From Macrotis lagotis (lineage: Eukaryota > Chordata > Mammalia > Peramelemorphia > Peramelidae): a stretch of DNA of 64,000 bases. The notes below the pieces were generated by a model. The model saw only the letters and a program-made list of their open reading frames with translations, was not told the origin of the DNA and searched no databases. The translations under genes and the position numbers were made by a program. The stretch covers positions 107,691,971-107,755,970 of the forward strand of contig NC_133665.1 of the NCBI RefSeq assembly GCF_037893015.1, given 5' to 3'. Shown here in pieces: positions 31,863-42,689 of the stretch. Numbering within the stretch: position 1 is the first letter of the stretch; each line of letters opens with the position of its first letter.

Positions 31863-32109
31863 CTAAATACAAAGAGTGTACTCTCAGCTTATCCCAAGTC
31901 TTGGGTCCTGATCAGTGGAAGACACAGAATCACACAGCCTCCTTCATTTGTCCTCCTGGCTAAACTCCTTAGAAATAAATGAAGTCTCCCCTAGGACTGA
32001 GAAAAAGGACACAATGAATTCTTCACTGTCCACATTTCATACACATAGTACTTTGCCTGGATCTCACCTTGGCCCCAATTATAGACTACCTCAGATCACA
32101 CTGATCACA

Positions 32110-32430
32110 CATAAATTGAGAGCTGAAAGGGACCTCAAAGGTAATCTAGTTCAACCCTCTCATTGTACAGATGAGAAAACTGAGGACAGTAGAGTTTGTG
32201 ACTTGCCCAGGTCACATTAGACAGTAAATGACAGAGCAATTCAATTGAATATAGGTCCTTTGACTCTTTGGATTATATTACACTTACTTGTTTTCTCTCT
32301 ACCTCCTTTGTTCAATAGACTGTAAGTTCTAGAAGCAGATATCACGTTGTTTTGTCTTTGTATCCTACTAGCATAATACATTGTACAAAGGAGGAATTAA
32401 ATAAATGTTTGTTGAATCAACTGTCCCACT
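32110..32430. mobile_element. CR1/L3-like tail then L2 3' end
   Basis: 32115-32265: gagagctgaaagggacctcaaaggtaatctagttcaaccctctcattgtacagatgagaaaactgagg. 32270-32425: L2 3' UTR (atagactgtaagttctagaagcagatatcac, aaataaatgtttgttgaatcaac), plus strand. Confidence 0.8.
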
Positions 32431-32786
32431 CTCATGAAACACTTCTCCCCTCCTCTGAAGCAACACAAGTTATCCACAAAGACAACTTTCTTTGATCATA
32501 TGTGAGAAATAAAAGCATAGGTATCAATCTACCTCCGATCAACAGTTGGGATCTCAAGGCATCTGGCTTTTAATAAATCAGAACCAAAGTCACACTCTAC
32601 TTCCTTTTTCTTATCTTATTGTTAAAACCTCAGATTCTCAACTGCAAATATAACTCCTTGCATCTCTGTCTCAGACTCTGCCCATTCAATCATACCCCTT
32701 CCTTGGTTCTTCTTTATATTTCTTTGTCCAATTTCAACCAATGTCAATAAACATACTGTTTAACTAGATGTTTAAATACAAAGACA
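32431..32786. other. Unassigned; weak L2-like text
   Basis: tgcatctctgtctcagactctgcccattcaatc resembles L2 coding text but is too short to call. Confidence 0.35.
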
Positions 32787-32798
32787 AAGCAGAAACAT

Positions 32799-32917
32799 AT
32801 AGAGCACTGTCCCTGGAGTCAGGAGGATCTGAGTTCAAATGCGACCTCGACATTAGCTGTGTGACCTTGGGCAAGTCACTTAATCCCATTGCTTTGCAAA
32901 AAGAAAAAAGAAAAAAA
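32799..32917 (+). mobile_element. Young marsupial SINE, 5' truncated
   Basis: Starts inside the head (atagagcactgtccctggagtc), then B box gagttcaaatg, tgaccttgggcaagtcacttaatcccattgctttgcaaaaag with an A-rich tail. The flanks share cagaaacat (32790-32798 and 32918-32926), a short target-site duplication. Confidence 0.92.
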
Positions 32918-33109
32918 CAGAAACATTATGTTTGCATCATATATTATATATTTCATTTAGTTCCCAGTTCCAACCTCATCCAAGGCAGAAATCTCTTTAG
33001 GTGGGAGACTGTCTTCCTTTTATTTAGTTTTCTATTGGCAGAACAGAAACAGAAAAGACAGTTAATCTGGAAGTTGAACATCTTTCATCTTCAGAGTCTG
33101 CACACACAG

Positions 33110-33688
33110 TAATATCCAGGCAACCAGGTAACTGAGGTCAGACCCTCTCTGTCCCTCACCTGCTTCAGCTTGGGAAACAAAAAGGAACAGTAAAGTCTTA
33201 ACAGAATTCCAGAACACTGGCAAAGGGGCCAGAATATCTTTGTTATAGTAATAAAGAAGTTGTACCTACTAAGTCCCTCCTTGGTCCCTCTTGTGTTTTT
33301 TAAAGAAGGTGATAATCCTATGGTATTAGCCTTTTGACTTCATCTAATTCTGGGGATTTTCCCTAGTCTATATTAAGCATCATCAATTGATTCATGGTTC
33401 ATATATCTAGATATAGACCTTGGACTTTCAAAGGAAGAGTAGACAGAGATGGATCAAATAACTCAGAGTTAAAAGAACCAGAGAGGAGTGACTTCTCAAA
33501 GGCCTTGACTCTGTTCCTGGAGTGAAGGTCTACATTTCTATTCAGTTGTTCCAGTTTGAAGTTCTACTTTACCCCTCCAAAATTCCACATACACCATGGA
33601 ATCACATTCTCACTGAGAAAGAAGGAACTGTGTGACTCCAGCAATGACAATAGATTGAGGTAATTATTGATGGGTAAAAGTGTTATTA
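33110..33688. other. Unassigned non-coding stretch
   Basis: Nothing recognised. Confidence 0.45.
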
Positions 33689-33900
33689 TTCCAAACAAGG
33701 AGGCATGTTATTTGAACTAGCAATAGCAAAAAAGGACAATAGCACAATGAGATAATGATGGAGTTTTTGGACCAATCCATTAAAAAGTGGAAGAATTTCT
33801 GAATGGTACTGGGTTCCTGAAACAAGTCTCTTGGGTCAAAGGTAATAGGACAAAGGGTACAAAAGGACTCAAGGGAAAAGGACAATGTAGTGTAGAATTG
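33689..33900 (+). repeat. Local duplicate, copy A
   Basis: Starts ttccaaacaaggaggcatg, contains gcacaatgagataatgatggagtttttgg, gtactgggttcctgaaacaagtctctt and ends gtagaattg. Matches copy B at 34934-35136 along its whole length with small indels. Same orientation, about 1.25 kb apart. Confidence 0.92.
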
Positions 33901-34199
33901 CCAAAAGTGAAAGGACAAAGGGGACAAGCAACAAAGGATAATATACTGTGGATCTGGTTAATTCAGGGGCGAAAGTGGTCCCAAAGTAGGAAGGATCAGC
34001 TGGGAGAACAATGAAGACAGAGGGAATGGAGGTCATGAAGATGAAGAATAGGTTGAAGAAAAGTGGCAAGTTTTGATCAGAAAGAGAATTTCGGTTTTCT
34101 GGATCATAGAAGTAGAACAATGATGGATAATGGTGAGATCAAGATCATGAAAGTACTCATGGGTGACTGAAGGTGTTTGAAGCTATAGGTCATTAGAAT
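33901..34199. other. Unassigned non-coding stretch
   Basis: A looser aaaggacaaagggga echo of copy A lies at 33901-33950. Otherwise nothing recognised. Confidence 0.4.
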
Positions 34200-34360
34200 T
34201 TAGAAGGTTGATAACTGGGGGATCCAGGTGCTTGAACAATTGGTTTGGGACCTGACTTTGATACTAACTTTGGTGTATAATTTTCTGCAAGTCCTTTTTC
34301 TTCCTTAGCCCCAGTTTCCCCCTTGCCTATATTCAGTGGTAGGGACCTTAGTTCTGACCT
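34200..34360 (+). mobile_element. MIR fragment
   Basis: gacctgactttgatactaacttt, ttctgcaagtcctttttctt, agccccagtttccccct. Confidence 0.55.
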
Positions 34361-34639
34361 TTTATGTATCTTTGAGTTGGAATTGGAGGGATGGGGGATG
34401 AGGTGAATTTGTTTGAAGTATGACAGTAATTGGATGAGAGCTTATATAACTGGACATAATTAAGCCAGGATTGAGGTCTCTTGCAGACATACATCTTGAA
34501 AAGGTAGAATGAAAGTGATTGTGTAGCCCAGACTATTAATTCTAGAAGCCATAGGACAGATCAGAAATGAACCTTTCTGTCCTCCCACTACCTGACTGGT
34601 AGGAGGAGGGCAACTCTTTGTATGAGCTCATCATCAGCC

Positions 34640-34770
34640 CCTTCATTTGAGGAAGCTGAAATCTAGAAAAGTGAAGAGATTTCCCTCAGTCATACAGTTG
34701 GCAAATGGCAGAACTGGAATTCTGAGCCAGGTCCTCTGACTTCAGATTCAGCTGTGGATAACCTGCAAAG
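34640..34770. mobile_element. CR1/L3- or MIR-like fragment
   Basis: gaggaagctgaaatctagaaaagtgaagagatttccctcagtcatacag, ggcagaactggaattctgag. Confidence 0.6.
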
Positions 34771-34933
34771 CACATAACTTAAGAGCAGACACAACATGTA
34801 ATATAGCTTAAACAACAGTGGACCCTGACTTGGGGGTTTTTCAGCACTGGTTTTGCCCAACTATTGGAGGAAACCTAGGTAGACAAAATTAGTCTGACAG
34901 CTGTCATTTATTTCAACCAGGGTCATAACAATG

Positions 34934-35136
34934 TTCCAAGCAAGAAGGCATGCTATTTGAACTAGCAGTAGCAAGAGAGAAAATGGCACAATGAGACAAT
35001 GGTGGAGTTTTTGACCAAACCCTTAAAAGAGGAACTTCTGATTGGTGCTGGGTTCCTGGAACAAGTCTCTTAGGTCAAAGGTAATACAACAAAGGGTACA
35101 GGACTCAAGGGGAAAAGTTAGTATAATGTAGAATTG
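34934..35136 (+). repeat. Local duplicate, copy B
   Basis: Counterpart of 33689-33900: ttccaagcaagaaggcatg, gcacaatgagacaatggtggagttttt, gtgctgggttcctggaacaagtctctt, ending gtagaattg. A MIR3-like element follows at once. Confidence 0.92.
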
Positions 35137-35385
35137 GTTATATACCACCTACTATGTCCCAGGCAGCATCCTAAGTGCTTTATGAATATGACAACATATT
35201 TGTATGTTGTCATATAAATGGGAGGGAGGTTATTTTCATTTTACAGATGAGGAAACTGAGGCAAAGAGAAATTAAGTGACTTGCCCAAGGTCACATAACT
35301 AATAAATACCAGAAGTCCAATTTGAATTCAGATCTTCTAGATTCCAGGCCTAGTAGGCTCTATCCCCTAGCTACCACATCTCTAT
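35137..35385 (-). mobile_element. MIR3-like SINE, antisense, with internal hairpin
   Basis: accacctactatgtcccaggcagc, cattttacagatgaggaaactgaggcaaagag, cttgcccaaggtcacataac, then ctatcccctagctacc. A perfect 13-bp stem with 4-base loop lies at 35186-35215. Confidence 0.8.
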
Positions 35386-35459
35386 CTATGCCTTGATTGG
35401 GCAGAAGGGAGGAAAGGGAGCTTCTGATGTAAAGACTGGCCAGAGGTGTCATTTTGGTG

Positions 35460-35600
35460 GATTTCCACTCAGTCAGACAAGTATTTATGAAGCATTCATT
35501 ACGTGTCCCATAGAGACTAAGAAGAGAGACAAAGAAAGGCAAAAAAGGCCCTTTCCCTCAAGGATCTTTCTTACATTCTAATTAATGGAAGGTACAATAT
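35460..35600 (+). mobile_element. Old MIR/L2-type fragment
   Basis: gtatttatgaagcattcattacgtgtcc, then ccctttccctcaaggatctttcttacattctaatt. Confidence 0.5.
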
Positions 35601-36234
35601 GCTAACAACCAGACCTAAAAGTTTATCTATGTAGCAGAGATGGAAGGTAATCTCAAGGGGAAACTGAGGTAGTTGGGGGGTAGGTAATGGGACCAGTGAG
35701 CCTTCCAAAGACCTTTTTTGGATCCACTTTGCTGGTGAGAAGGGGAGGAAGAGGCTCTCCTCCCCAATCTTAGAACAGCCAATTGAGAAATCTAGGCAGT
35801 AGGTTACTCCAGACTGCTAAACTTGGGGTACCTTCCTGCCTCTGTCTGCCACCAGTCAGTCAGCTACTTACTGCTGATGTTCCTTCTCTCAGCCTCTCAC
35901 CTGGAGGCAGGTAAAATTGTGTGCTCAGCCAAGGACTCAATTTTCCTGGGAATTTATGGCTAGTGTATAGTCTCTCTATGAATTGCCTGGGGAAGGAAGA
36001 AGGAGAGACACACCACATTTCAGTCCTCAGCTTTAAAAGAGAAGAAAAGATAACTCATCTTCCTCCTTCCCCAATTCCCACCCACCCCTACTCTGGAAAA
36101 AAAATGTAGAAAACCATCCTAAACAATTACCTAGCTCTTCTCCTCCCCTCCTACCAAGGCTTGTCAGCTTCTCGGCTGGGAGGTGCTGGAGCCAGCCAGA
36201 ACCAGAGAAGGGAGCAGAGTGTTGGGAATGAAGG
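35601..36234. other. Unassigned non-coding stretch
   Basis: Nothing recognised. Small frames show no domain. Confidence 0.45.
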
Positions 36235-36350
36235 AGGGGGATTGAAGCCATTTAAGCTGTCACAGGCCCCATCAGTGGATTTAAGTCCCTGACATAGAAT
36301 AACAGCCCCATAGATTACACATCAGAAACAACAGCTGTTGAGGTGGGGAG
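36235..36350. promoter_or_regulatory. Candidate conserved element 11
   Basis: Non-repetitive, with the perfect E-box palindrome AACAGCTGTT at 36330-36339 and TAGATTACAC just before it. Confidence 0.33.
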
Positions 36351-36529
36351 GAGGAGAGACACAGGAGAGAAGAAATGAGACTCTTTGCCAGCCTTGCCCT
36401 TCCTTCTGCCTTTGCTGCCCCTGCAGGGGCTAGACTGACTGCCTGCCCCAGACTGGTTTTGGACTACCTTGGTGGGATCTGTTCCAGGACCTAGTCTATA
36501 GACGTGCCATATTGATCATCCTATACATT

Positions 36530-36915
36530 TCCTAGCTTAACAGGTCTAGAGCTGGAAATTGCTTCAGAGGTCCTATACATCAACCCTCTTTATTTTACAG
36601 ATGAGACTGCTAATGTCCCCCAAAGTTAAACAATTTGCCATGTAGTAAGTGACAGGACTGGAATTCAAACACAGACCTCATGACTTTAGAATCATTTTGG
36701 CTACATCATGCTTCCTCTTGTCACAGATTTACATGAGGCAGCAGGGGTTTAATAGAAAAAGAACTGGATCTGGTGTTGTGGATTCAACTCATGCTGGCTA
36801 TATCACTTTTACCTCTCAGCCTCAGTTCCCAAACTTGAAAAATGGGTATAATAACCCTTTTATTCCCTGACGCAGAGTTATCATTAAGAAAACTATGTGG
36901 CAAGCTTTCAAAGAT
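36530..36915. mobile_element. CR1/L3-like piece then MIR
   Basis: 36540-36720: ggtctagagctggaaattgcttcagaggtcc, tttattttacagatgagac. 36735-36915 sense MIR: agaaaaagaactggatctgg, ctcagcctcagttccc. Confidence 0.6.
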
Positions 36916-36919
36916 CTTT

Positions 36920-37035
36920 TTTATTGTATCTCTTCTGCTTAGGAATCTTCATCAGTAGCTCACTGTTGTCTATAAGATAAAGGCCAAATTCCTTAGTCTG
37001 ACATTCAAGGCCCTCCTTGATGTGAACCAAACTTT
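36920..37035 (+). mobile_element. L2 fragment
   Basis: ataagataaaggccaaattccttagtctgacattcaaggccctccttgatgtg is a recognisable L2 coding segment. Confidence 0.75.
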
Positions 37036-37159
37036 CCTACTTAAGAGAGTTCCCCATGCGTCCCTGGCAATGCCAGACAGTAGGTGCCCTATGCTCATGG
37101 AAGAAGGGTGACATGGGAGGTAGGACAGTAGGGTTCCTGCAGAGCCTGGGTGCCCTGAC

Positions 37160-37345
37160 AAGGAGCCAGACTCCTCCTGTTCACAGGAGCTCTGCCATTG
37201 TCTTTGATTACACAGTATTAGCAGTAAATTATAGCCTTTGGAGGCCGCATGTAAAAATAAAATAAAAAAAGTGTCAAAAGACAGAGAAAATATTGATTCT
37301 GGAGGGAGCGGAAACGATGGCTTGGTTAAATTAGAACTTTGGGGA
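37160..37345. promoter_or_regulatory. Candidate conserved element 12
   Basis: Non-repetitive. A TCF/LEF-like CTTTGATT is at 37202-37209, followed by AGTAAATTATAG, GGCCGCATG and GAGCGGAAACGATGG. CpGs are retained in AT-rich context. Confidence 0.4.
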
Positions 37346-37439
37346 GGAGGAAAAGGGAGACAGCTAAAATAATGGGCATTCACAGAATGCTGGCAGGGAT
37401 GGGGGAGGTGGGGGGCCAAAACTGGGGAGAGAGGGCCTT

Positions 37440-37870
37440 GGAGAAGGAGTCACTCATTCAGTCAACAAACATTTGAGGAATCCTGTTGAATGCCAAGCCC
37501 CCAATCCCATTGGGAAAAATCCAAGAAATAGACCTAGGCTCAGCCCTCCAGGAATTCACAATTCGGGGAGACTGATTTCAACTATAGGAAAAGAAAATTA
37601 CAAAATGCAAGGCACTTGGTACTAAATGTCACACACTTGACTTGTGTAGACAATTAAGCCCAGTAGGAGTTCAGAGATGGGGTGAACTGGGAATTCATTC
37701 AACAAACATTTATGAAGAATGTCTTATGTTTCAGGGCCCCATGCTAGGTGTACGGTGGCAGCTGGAGGTGGGGAAGAAATGGAGAGGATAAGAAGGTATG
37801 ACAATGAAAAAGTCTATAGTCCCCACCCTCGAGGGACTTCTACTCTGCTAAGGAGGCTCCGAGTTTATAC
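37440..37870 (+). mobile_element. Two old catttattaagtgcc-type repeats
   Basis: 37445-37640 (tcattcagtcaacaaacatttgagg, cagccctccaggaattcac) and 37690-37870 (attcattcaacaaacatttatgaag, ccccaccctcgagggacttctac) are two copies of the same old class. Confidence 0.6.
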
Positions 37871-37919
37871 TTAGAGACATAGAATCCAAGACATTAGTAC
37901 AGATAATATGGAGAAATTG

Positions 37920-38100
37920 AAAATTCCATTTAGAGTTGAGGACCCAGGATGTAGATCCAGGTTGTCTGTGTGACTTTGGTCAGATCACTTTGCCTTGTGG
38001 GGCCCCAGGTTATTCATCTATAAAATGAAGTGTGTACCAAATGACCTCTAAGATCTTTTCTAGTTCCAGATCTATGATTCTCTGAGAAACGAGATAGAGG
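37920..38100 (+). mobile_element. MIR fragment
   Basis: tgactttggtcagatcactttgcc, ggccccaggttattcatctataaaatg, accaaatgacctctaagatcttttctag. Confidence 0.75.
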
Positions 38101-38380
38101 CAAAGGAGGGTCAGGCAGATAAGATGAAGGGCAGAAACTGATTTCCAAAGAAAGGAACTGGGAAAAGGTGAGACAAGTTTCTGGGAAGAAATGGAACCTG
38201 AAATGGACCTTCCAAAGCTCAAGGAGAAGAGGCACTGGAGGATGGAGAAGAGAAAGAAGGACATTTGAGGCAGAGAGGTTGCATTGTATCCTGCGTTTTC
38301 TAGGGACATCAGTCAATGAGCATTACTGGTAAAGAACCAAGCAAGTGCTGGGAAGACAAAGAAAGGCAAAAAATGATCTG
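38101..38380. other. Purine-rich unassigned stretch
   Basis: agaagaggcactggaggatgg and related text. The two overlapping frames of about 100 residues on the minus strand have no recognised domain. 38300-38380 has a weak MIR-like trace. Confidence 0.4.
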
Positions 38381-38384
38381 AGTT

Positions 38385-38720
38385 CTTAAATATAGCAATA
38401 ATGATCATAATAACAATAATGATCATAGTAATATTAACAAAAATATTAGCAGTTCATATTTTATATAGTGCTAGATGTGTTTATATAAGTTTGTGGAGCA
38501 CTTTGAAATAATTATATAAATAATGTAATATTTATGTAATGTAAGGTAATAGATCAAATGAGATGTAAATATATAAGTAGAATACAAATAAAATAGTATA
38601 ATATCATATAAGGTAATATAGTATAGCACAACATGACATGACATAATACAACATAAAATAAAATGTTATATATGTATATTATATATAGTATATGTTGCAT
38701 TTGTGTGTATATATCTTGTG
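38385..38720. repeat. AT-rich degenerate simple repeat
   Basis: Shifting words such as ataataaca, atataagt, aataaaatagtataatatcatat and acatgacatgacataatac. Over 75% A/T by eye. Confidence 0.85.
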
Positions 38721-38724
38721 TAAA

Positions 38725-38915
38725 TATTATCTAATTTGATTCTTACAACAGTGCTATTAATATCTTCATTTTACATATGAGAAAACTGAGGCAGGCAAAG
38801 GTAAAGTGATTTGTTCAGAGTCATACAGTACTCTAGGGCAGGATTTGAACTCAGGTGTTTCTGACTTGAAGTCCAGTGCTCTATTCATTGTACCATTGAC
38901 AATAAGGAGGTTCAT
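38725..38915 (-). mobile_element. MIR3-like SINE, antisense
   Basis: tctaatttgattcttacaacagtgctatt, cattttacatatgagaaaactgaggcaggc, gggcaggatttgaactcagg, ctattcattgtacca. Confidence 0.75.
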
Positions 38916-38919
38916 ACAA

Positions 38920-40155
38920 GATATGTATGGGTAGAGTAGATGGAATGTCATCTCAGAAAAGTCTGACTAGAGTAAAAGGCAGATTGGGTCCAGATTGCAT
39001 AAAGTTTTGCATGAGAGGCTGAAGCTTTTGGTCTGACTGTGATAATGATGACTGTAAAATAGACAGAGAAGGTTTATCTCTGCCTGTATTCCAGCCTCCC
39101 TAAGAAGCTTCAGCCTGCTTACAGTTCTGACCCAATTGGTGCTGCTGCTCATAGAAGAGAACTCTAAGCCTTGACCTTCCTTACTTAGATGCCTCAGATG
39201 AGGATGAACTGGAAGAGTCAGGAGAGAGAAATCTCAGTGGTTTGGTGAGAAAGAGCAGTCTTTTCAAATTGGAGAGAAGGGCAGAGCTGCTGAGTGTTGG
39301 GAGAAAAAGGAGCTACGCAGTCCAAGATCCATATGTGGAGTGAATAGGATGACTCTGAGATCTGTGAGGAAGGAAAAAAAACCACAACACTTAGGATCTG
39401 GTCCTGGTGAACTAATCCCAGAACTGAGCAGGGAGACTTGATTAGATTGTCAGTCTGCTGTTCTGGGTGTAGAAGAAAAGAAATGAAAAAGTCTGAAGAC
39501 TCTCAGCCCCAAGCTGAATTTGGCACTTTGACTCAAAGCTGAATCTTCCTTATACCCAGAAAATAGAGGGATTGGGGGGTGGAGTGGGGAGAGGCAGGTG
39601 ATGATTCTTCTTCTTTTTTGTGGTCTGGGCAGTGGCCACCATTTTGTGAATGGGATTGGAGAACATGCACTATTTTGTTCAATTCTTTGTTATTTAGGTT
39701 CCTAGTTGATTTAAGTTGAGTGCTTTTTCTTTTACGATTCTAATGTCTTTTGTATGGTTGTATTTAGAGATATATTGGTGGGGACTTGTATCTAGGTTTT
39801 GAATTTTTGATGATCTAAAATCTAAAAAGCTGTGAAAGAATGATGGATTCCAGAGTAGTGTGGGTGCCTGAGGAATTCAGAGTCAGAGAATAAGAATTAA
39901 TATTATATAGTGCATTAAGGATATTGCCATTACAATGCTCCCTCCATATCTCATTGCATGGAAGTGGCCCTGCACTGAGAAGGCTCTAGCAGCTGAGCAC
40001 AAGCTCTGGTTGATTCTACCAAGATGGAAAGGTTTCAAGTAGGAGTCAGTAATGGATTGTGTATCTATTTTCTGATTTGTCTGGCTAAGTTAAGAGAGTT
40101 TCATCACCAGAAGAATGGCCACCAGGGAATGAGTTTGTTTATTTGTTTGTTTTTA
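38920..40155. other. Unassigned non-coding stretch
   Basis: 38960-39040 (ggcagattgggtccagattgcat, gaggctgaag) may be an old repeat. The rest holds no recognised repeat, exon or motif cluster. Confidence 0.4.
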
Positions 40156-40159
40156 ATGA

Positions 40160-40335
40160 CAGCAACTTGGCACTTCAGAAAAAGCTAAACTTGAAGTTAA
40201 AGGATTTGTGTTCCAATCCCAGCTCTGACATTTATTACCATGTGTCCTTGGGCAAGCGACTATACTCTCTGGCCCTGTTTTTATCATCAATAAAAATGAA
40301 AAGGTGGGACCAGAAGACCTATGACCCAATGAACC
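40160..40335 (+). mobile_element. MIR fragment
   Basis: aaaggatttgtgttccaatcccagctctgac, ccatgtgtccttgggcaagcgact. Confidence 0.75.
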
Positions 40336-40464
40336 TATAATGTTCAAATGGATGGATCGGATGACCTAAATTTATGCCCCTATGAACCTGTAAGGACTGC
40401 AATGTCCTTCTGCCTTGAACTCTATGAATTTATGAAATTCCTGAGGCATAAAAGGTCTGGAATC

Positions 40465-40690
40465 TGAATGTTCAAAAATTTCAGAGGGTTAGATTAGGTT
40501 TGATATAAGAAAAACTTAGAACTCTCCCAAAGCTAATGGAATGATTTGCATTGGGAAATAGTTAATCCCTTCCTCGTTTTTTAAAAAAGCAACCACACTA
40601 GGACTCCATGTTGGCAGTGCTATAAAGGGAATACTTATCAGGCATGGGGTAGACTAGACAGCTTTCCAAATCTGAGATTCTGAGAGGGAA
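40465..40690 (+). mobile_element. CR1/L3-like fragment
   Basis: gagggttagattaggtttgatataagaaaaactta...tcaggcatggggtagactagacagctttccaaatctgagattctgag. Confidence 0.55.
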
Positions 40691-40739
40691 CATCACACAG
40701 CGGAAATAATAGATCATTGAAGAAAGCTTGTCTTAAGAA

Positions 40740-40920
40740 AAGCTTTCCTCAAAATAGCTTTCTACGGTAGATAGTATAGATACTGTTATCTTCATTTTAA
40801 AGATGAAGAAACTTAGATTTATAGAGGGTGAATGATAAGTTCAGGGTCCAGCAACTAGGGAGTGTTTGAGTTGGGTCTTTTAACTCTGAGGTCATTCTAC
40901 TATTACACCAGGCTGCCCAT
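40740..40920 (-). mobile_element. MIR fragment, antisense
   Basis: ttatcttcattttaaagatgaagaaacttag, tcagggtccagcaactagggagtg, cattctactattacaccaggctgcc. Confidence 0.65.
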
Positions 40921-41284
40921 ATAGACAAAATTTTTACTTTTGCGAAAAATTCTCTCACAAAATGAATAACCATTCCCAAAAGTATTTTATAAATTTAAGT
41001 ACCATAATGATATTGTTGCTATTGTTGCCAATGATTTCTCAACTAAATTTTTTTGAGGGATATCAATAAGGTATGAGATTTTTTTCTCTACTTTTTTGAC
41101 TTTGAAGTCTCACATAGCACTCCTAAGCATGGAACATGTCTGTTCTGCCCTGCTTACTGACACATCTTGAATAAGTAAAGTATACTCTCAAGATCTGTGA
41201 TCTCAGGTATGTGCAACCAAATAGGGCTTCCATGTGCCTCTATCCCAAGGTAGACATTTCAAAGTTCTAGGAGGAGATTGTCTG
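40921..41284. other. Unassigned non-coding stretch
   Basis: Nothing recognised. Confidence 0.45.
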
Positions 41285-41299
41285 ACAACAGGATCCCCC

Positions 41300-41564
41300 C
41301 ACCCCCATCCAGGGCAGCTCAGTGGTCCAAGAGATAGAGTACTGGGTCTGGGATCAGAAGGACTTCCTTAATTCAAATCTGACCTTAGATACTTACTAGT
41401 TGTGTGACCCAGGGCAAGTCACTTAACTCTGCTTGCCTCAGTTCCTCATCTGTAAAATAAACTGGAGAAAGAAATGGCTACCACCTCAAGTCTCTTTGCC
41501 AAGGAAACTTCAAATGGAGTCATGAAGAGTCAAACTGAAAGAGTCATGACTGAAATGATCCAAC
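41300..41564 (+). mobile_element. Marsupial SINE (gactgaacaac-tail type), with TSD
   Basis: Full length: ccagggcagctcagtggtcc head, attcaaatctgacc B box, tgtgacccagggcaagtcacttaac, cctcatctgtaaaataaactggagaaag, tttgccaaggaaacttcaaatgg. The flanks acaacaggatccccc at 41285-41299 and 41565-41579 match over 15 bases, though acaaca may belong to the tail. Confidence 0.94.
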
Positions 41565-41639
41565 ACAACAGGATCCCCCTACTGTAAAACAAGACCATTC
41601 TGCTATTCTTTGATCTGTTTTATGAAGAGTGGAAGGCAA

Positions 41640-41940
41640 AAGAGAAACCAAATACTGACTTAGCTGATCTGTCAGCTTCATTTTATAGCTCACACAGAGG
41701 GGCAGCTTCTCTGATGAGAGTCTGTGCTCCTAAGAGTCGGTCAGCCAATCATCTTGGAAACAGTTCTGGCCACTGGGAACTAATCAGAAATTCCATGTCC
41801 TCTCAGCAAGGTGCCAGCAGAAATGACCATGCTCTCCACAGGGAGGTGCCCCTCCGATACTCCAAACAAAGGCTGATGTCCTATAACTTCATCAAGTTGA
41901 TTGTAGAAACTCATTAAACCAATCAGAGATGCTCTTAATC
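41640..41940. promoter_or_regulatory. Candidate conserved element 13
   Basis: About 300 repeat-free bases with AGCCAATCATC, AACTAATCAG, CCAAACAAAGGC (SOX/TCF-like) and AAACCAATCAGAG. The 67-residue frame at 41714-41917 has no domain. Confidence 0.33.
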
Positions 41941-42455
41941 AACCCTCTTCCCCCACCCCCCACATTACTTCATTGGTTTTTCTTAAAGGGAAGTATACCT
42001 ATAGTCAAATGAGAGAAAGAGGTAGCAGAGATGGGCCAGGATCCAAGAAGACAGTAAATTTTGAGAAGAGAAAAATGGAAAGAATACAGTCAAGGAGACT
42101 GGTCAAGTCTGAAGATGTACAACTTAACAAACATTGAGTTTCTGCCATATACCCAGAATCCAGGACCAATGTGGGAGTTAGAGATGAATAAAATCTGAAT
42201 CCAAGCTCAATAGAGCCTCAAAACCTATGAGGACTATGGGACATAGAAAGAAAGGATGGCAAGTGACTCAAAGTCCCAAAGAAAATCAATAGTGACACAG
42301 GACCCAAGTGTCCTGTAGAGTACACTTTCTTCCACCAAGTTAAAATGACTTGCTTATGATATATAGTCAGATCTCAGTTCACAACAAGAATAATTCTTAG
42401 TATAGGAGTTTGGTGCCTATTTTGAATGCAAACAAATTTCAGTTCTTCCATTCCT
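41941..42455. other. Unassigned; faint old repeat traces
   Basis: 42120-42230 (caacttaacaaacattgagtttctgccatatacccag) may be an old catttattaagtgcc-type copy. Confidence 0.4.
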
Positions 42456-42600
42456 ATGAACAAATAAATGAATGAATGAAAAAGCATTTATTGGACAGTT
42501 ACCATAGAGCTGGGGGTAGAAATCAGATAGCAAAATAGTGTTTCCCTCAAGAAGATGACATTTTAGTAAGGGGTAACTATACAAATAGAGGAATGGTTGC
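42456..42600 (+). mobile_element. Old catttattaagtgcc-type repeat
   Basis: aatgaatgaatgaaaaagcatttattggacagttaccat, then ttccctcaagaagatgacattttag. Confidence 0.6.
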
Positions 42601-42689
42601 CATTTGGGACTAAGAAGTCATAAATGGAGTCATAGATCAATGGATGGATTAATATTCCTAGAATATTAATAGAAAATATTAATAGAAAA

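Noticed and set aside
41714..41917. 67-residue frame in candidate element 13
   Set aside because: Short, no domain, and no start or splice evidence.
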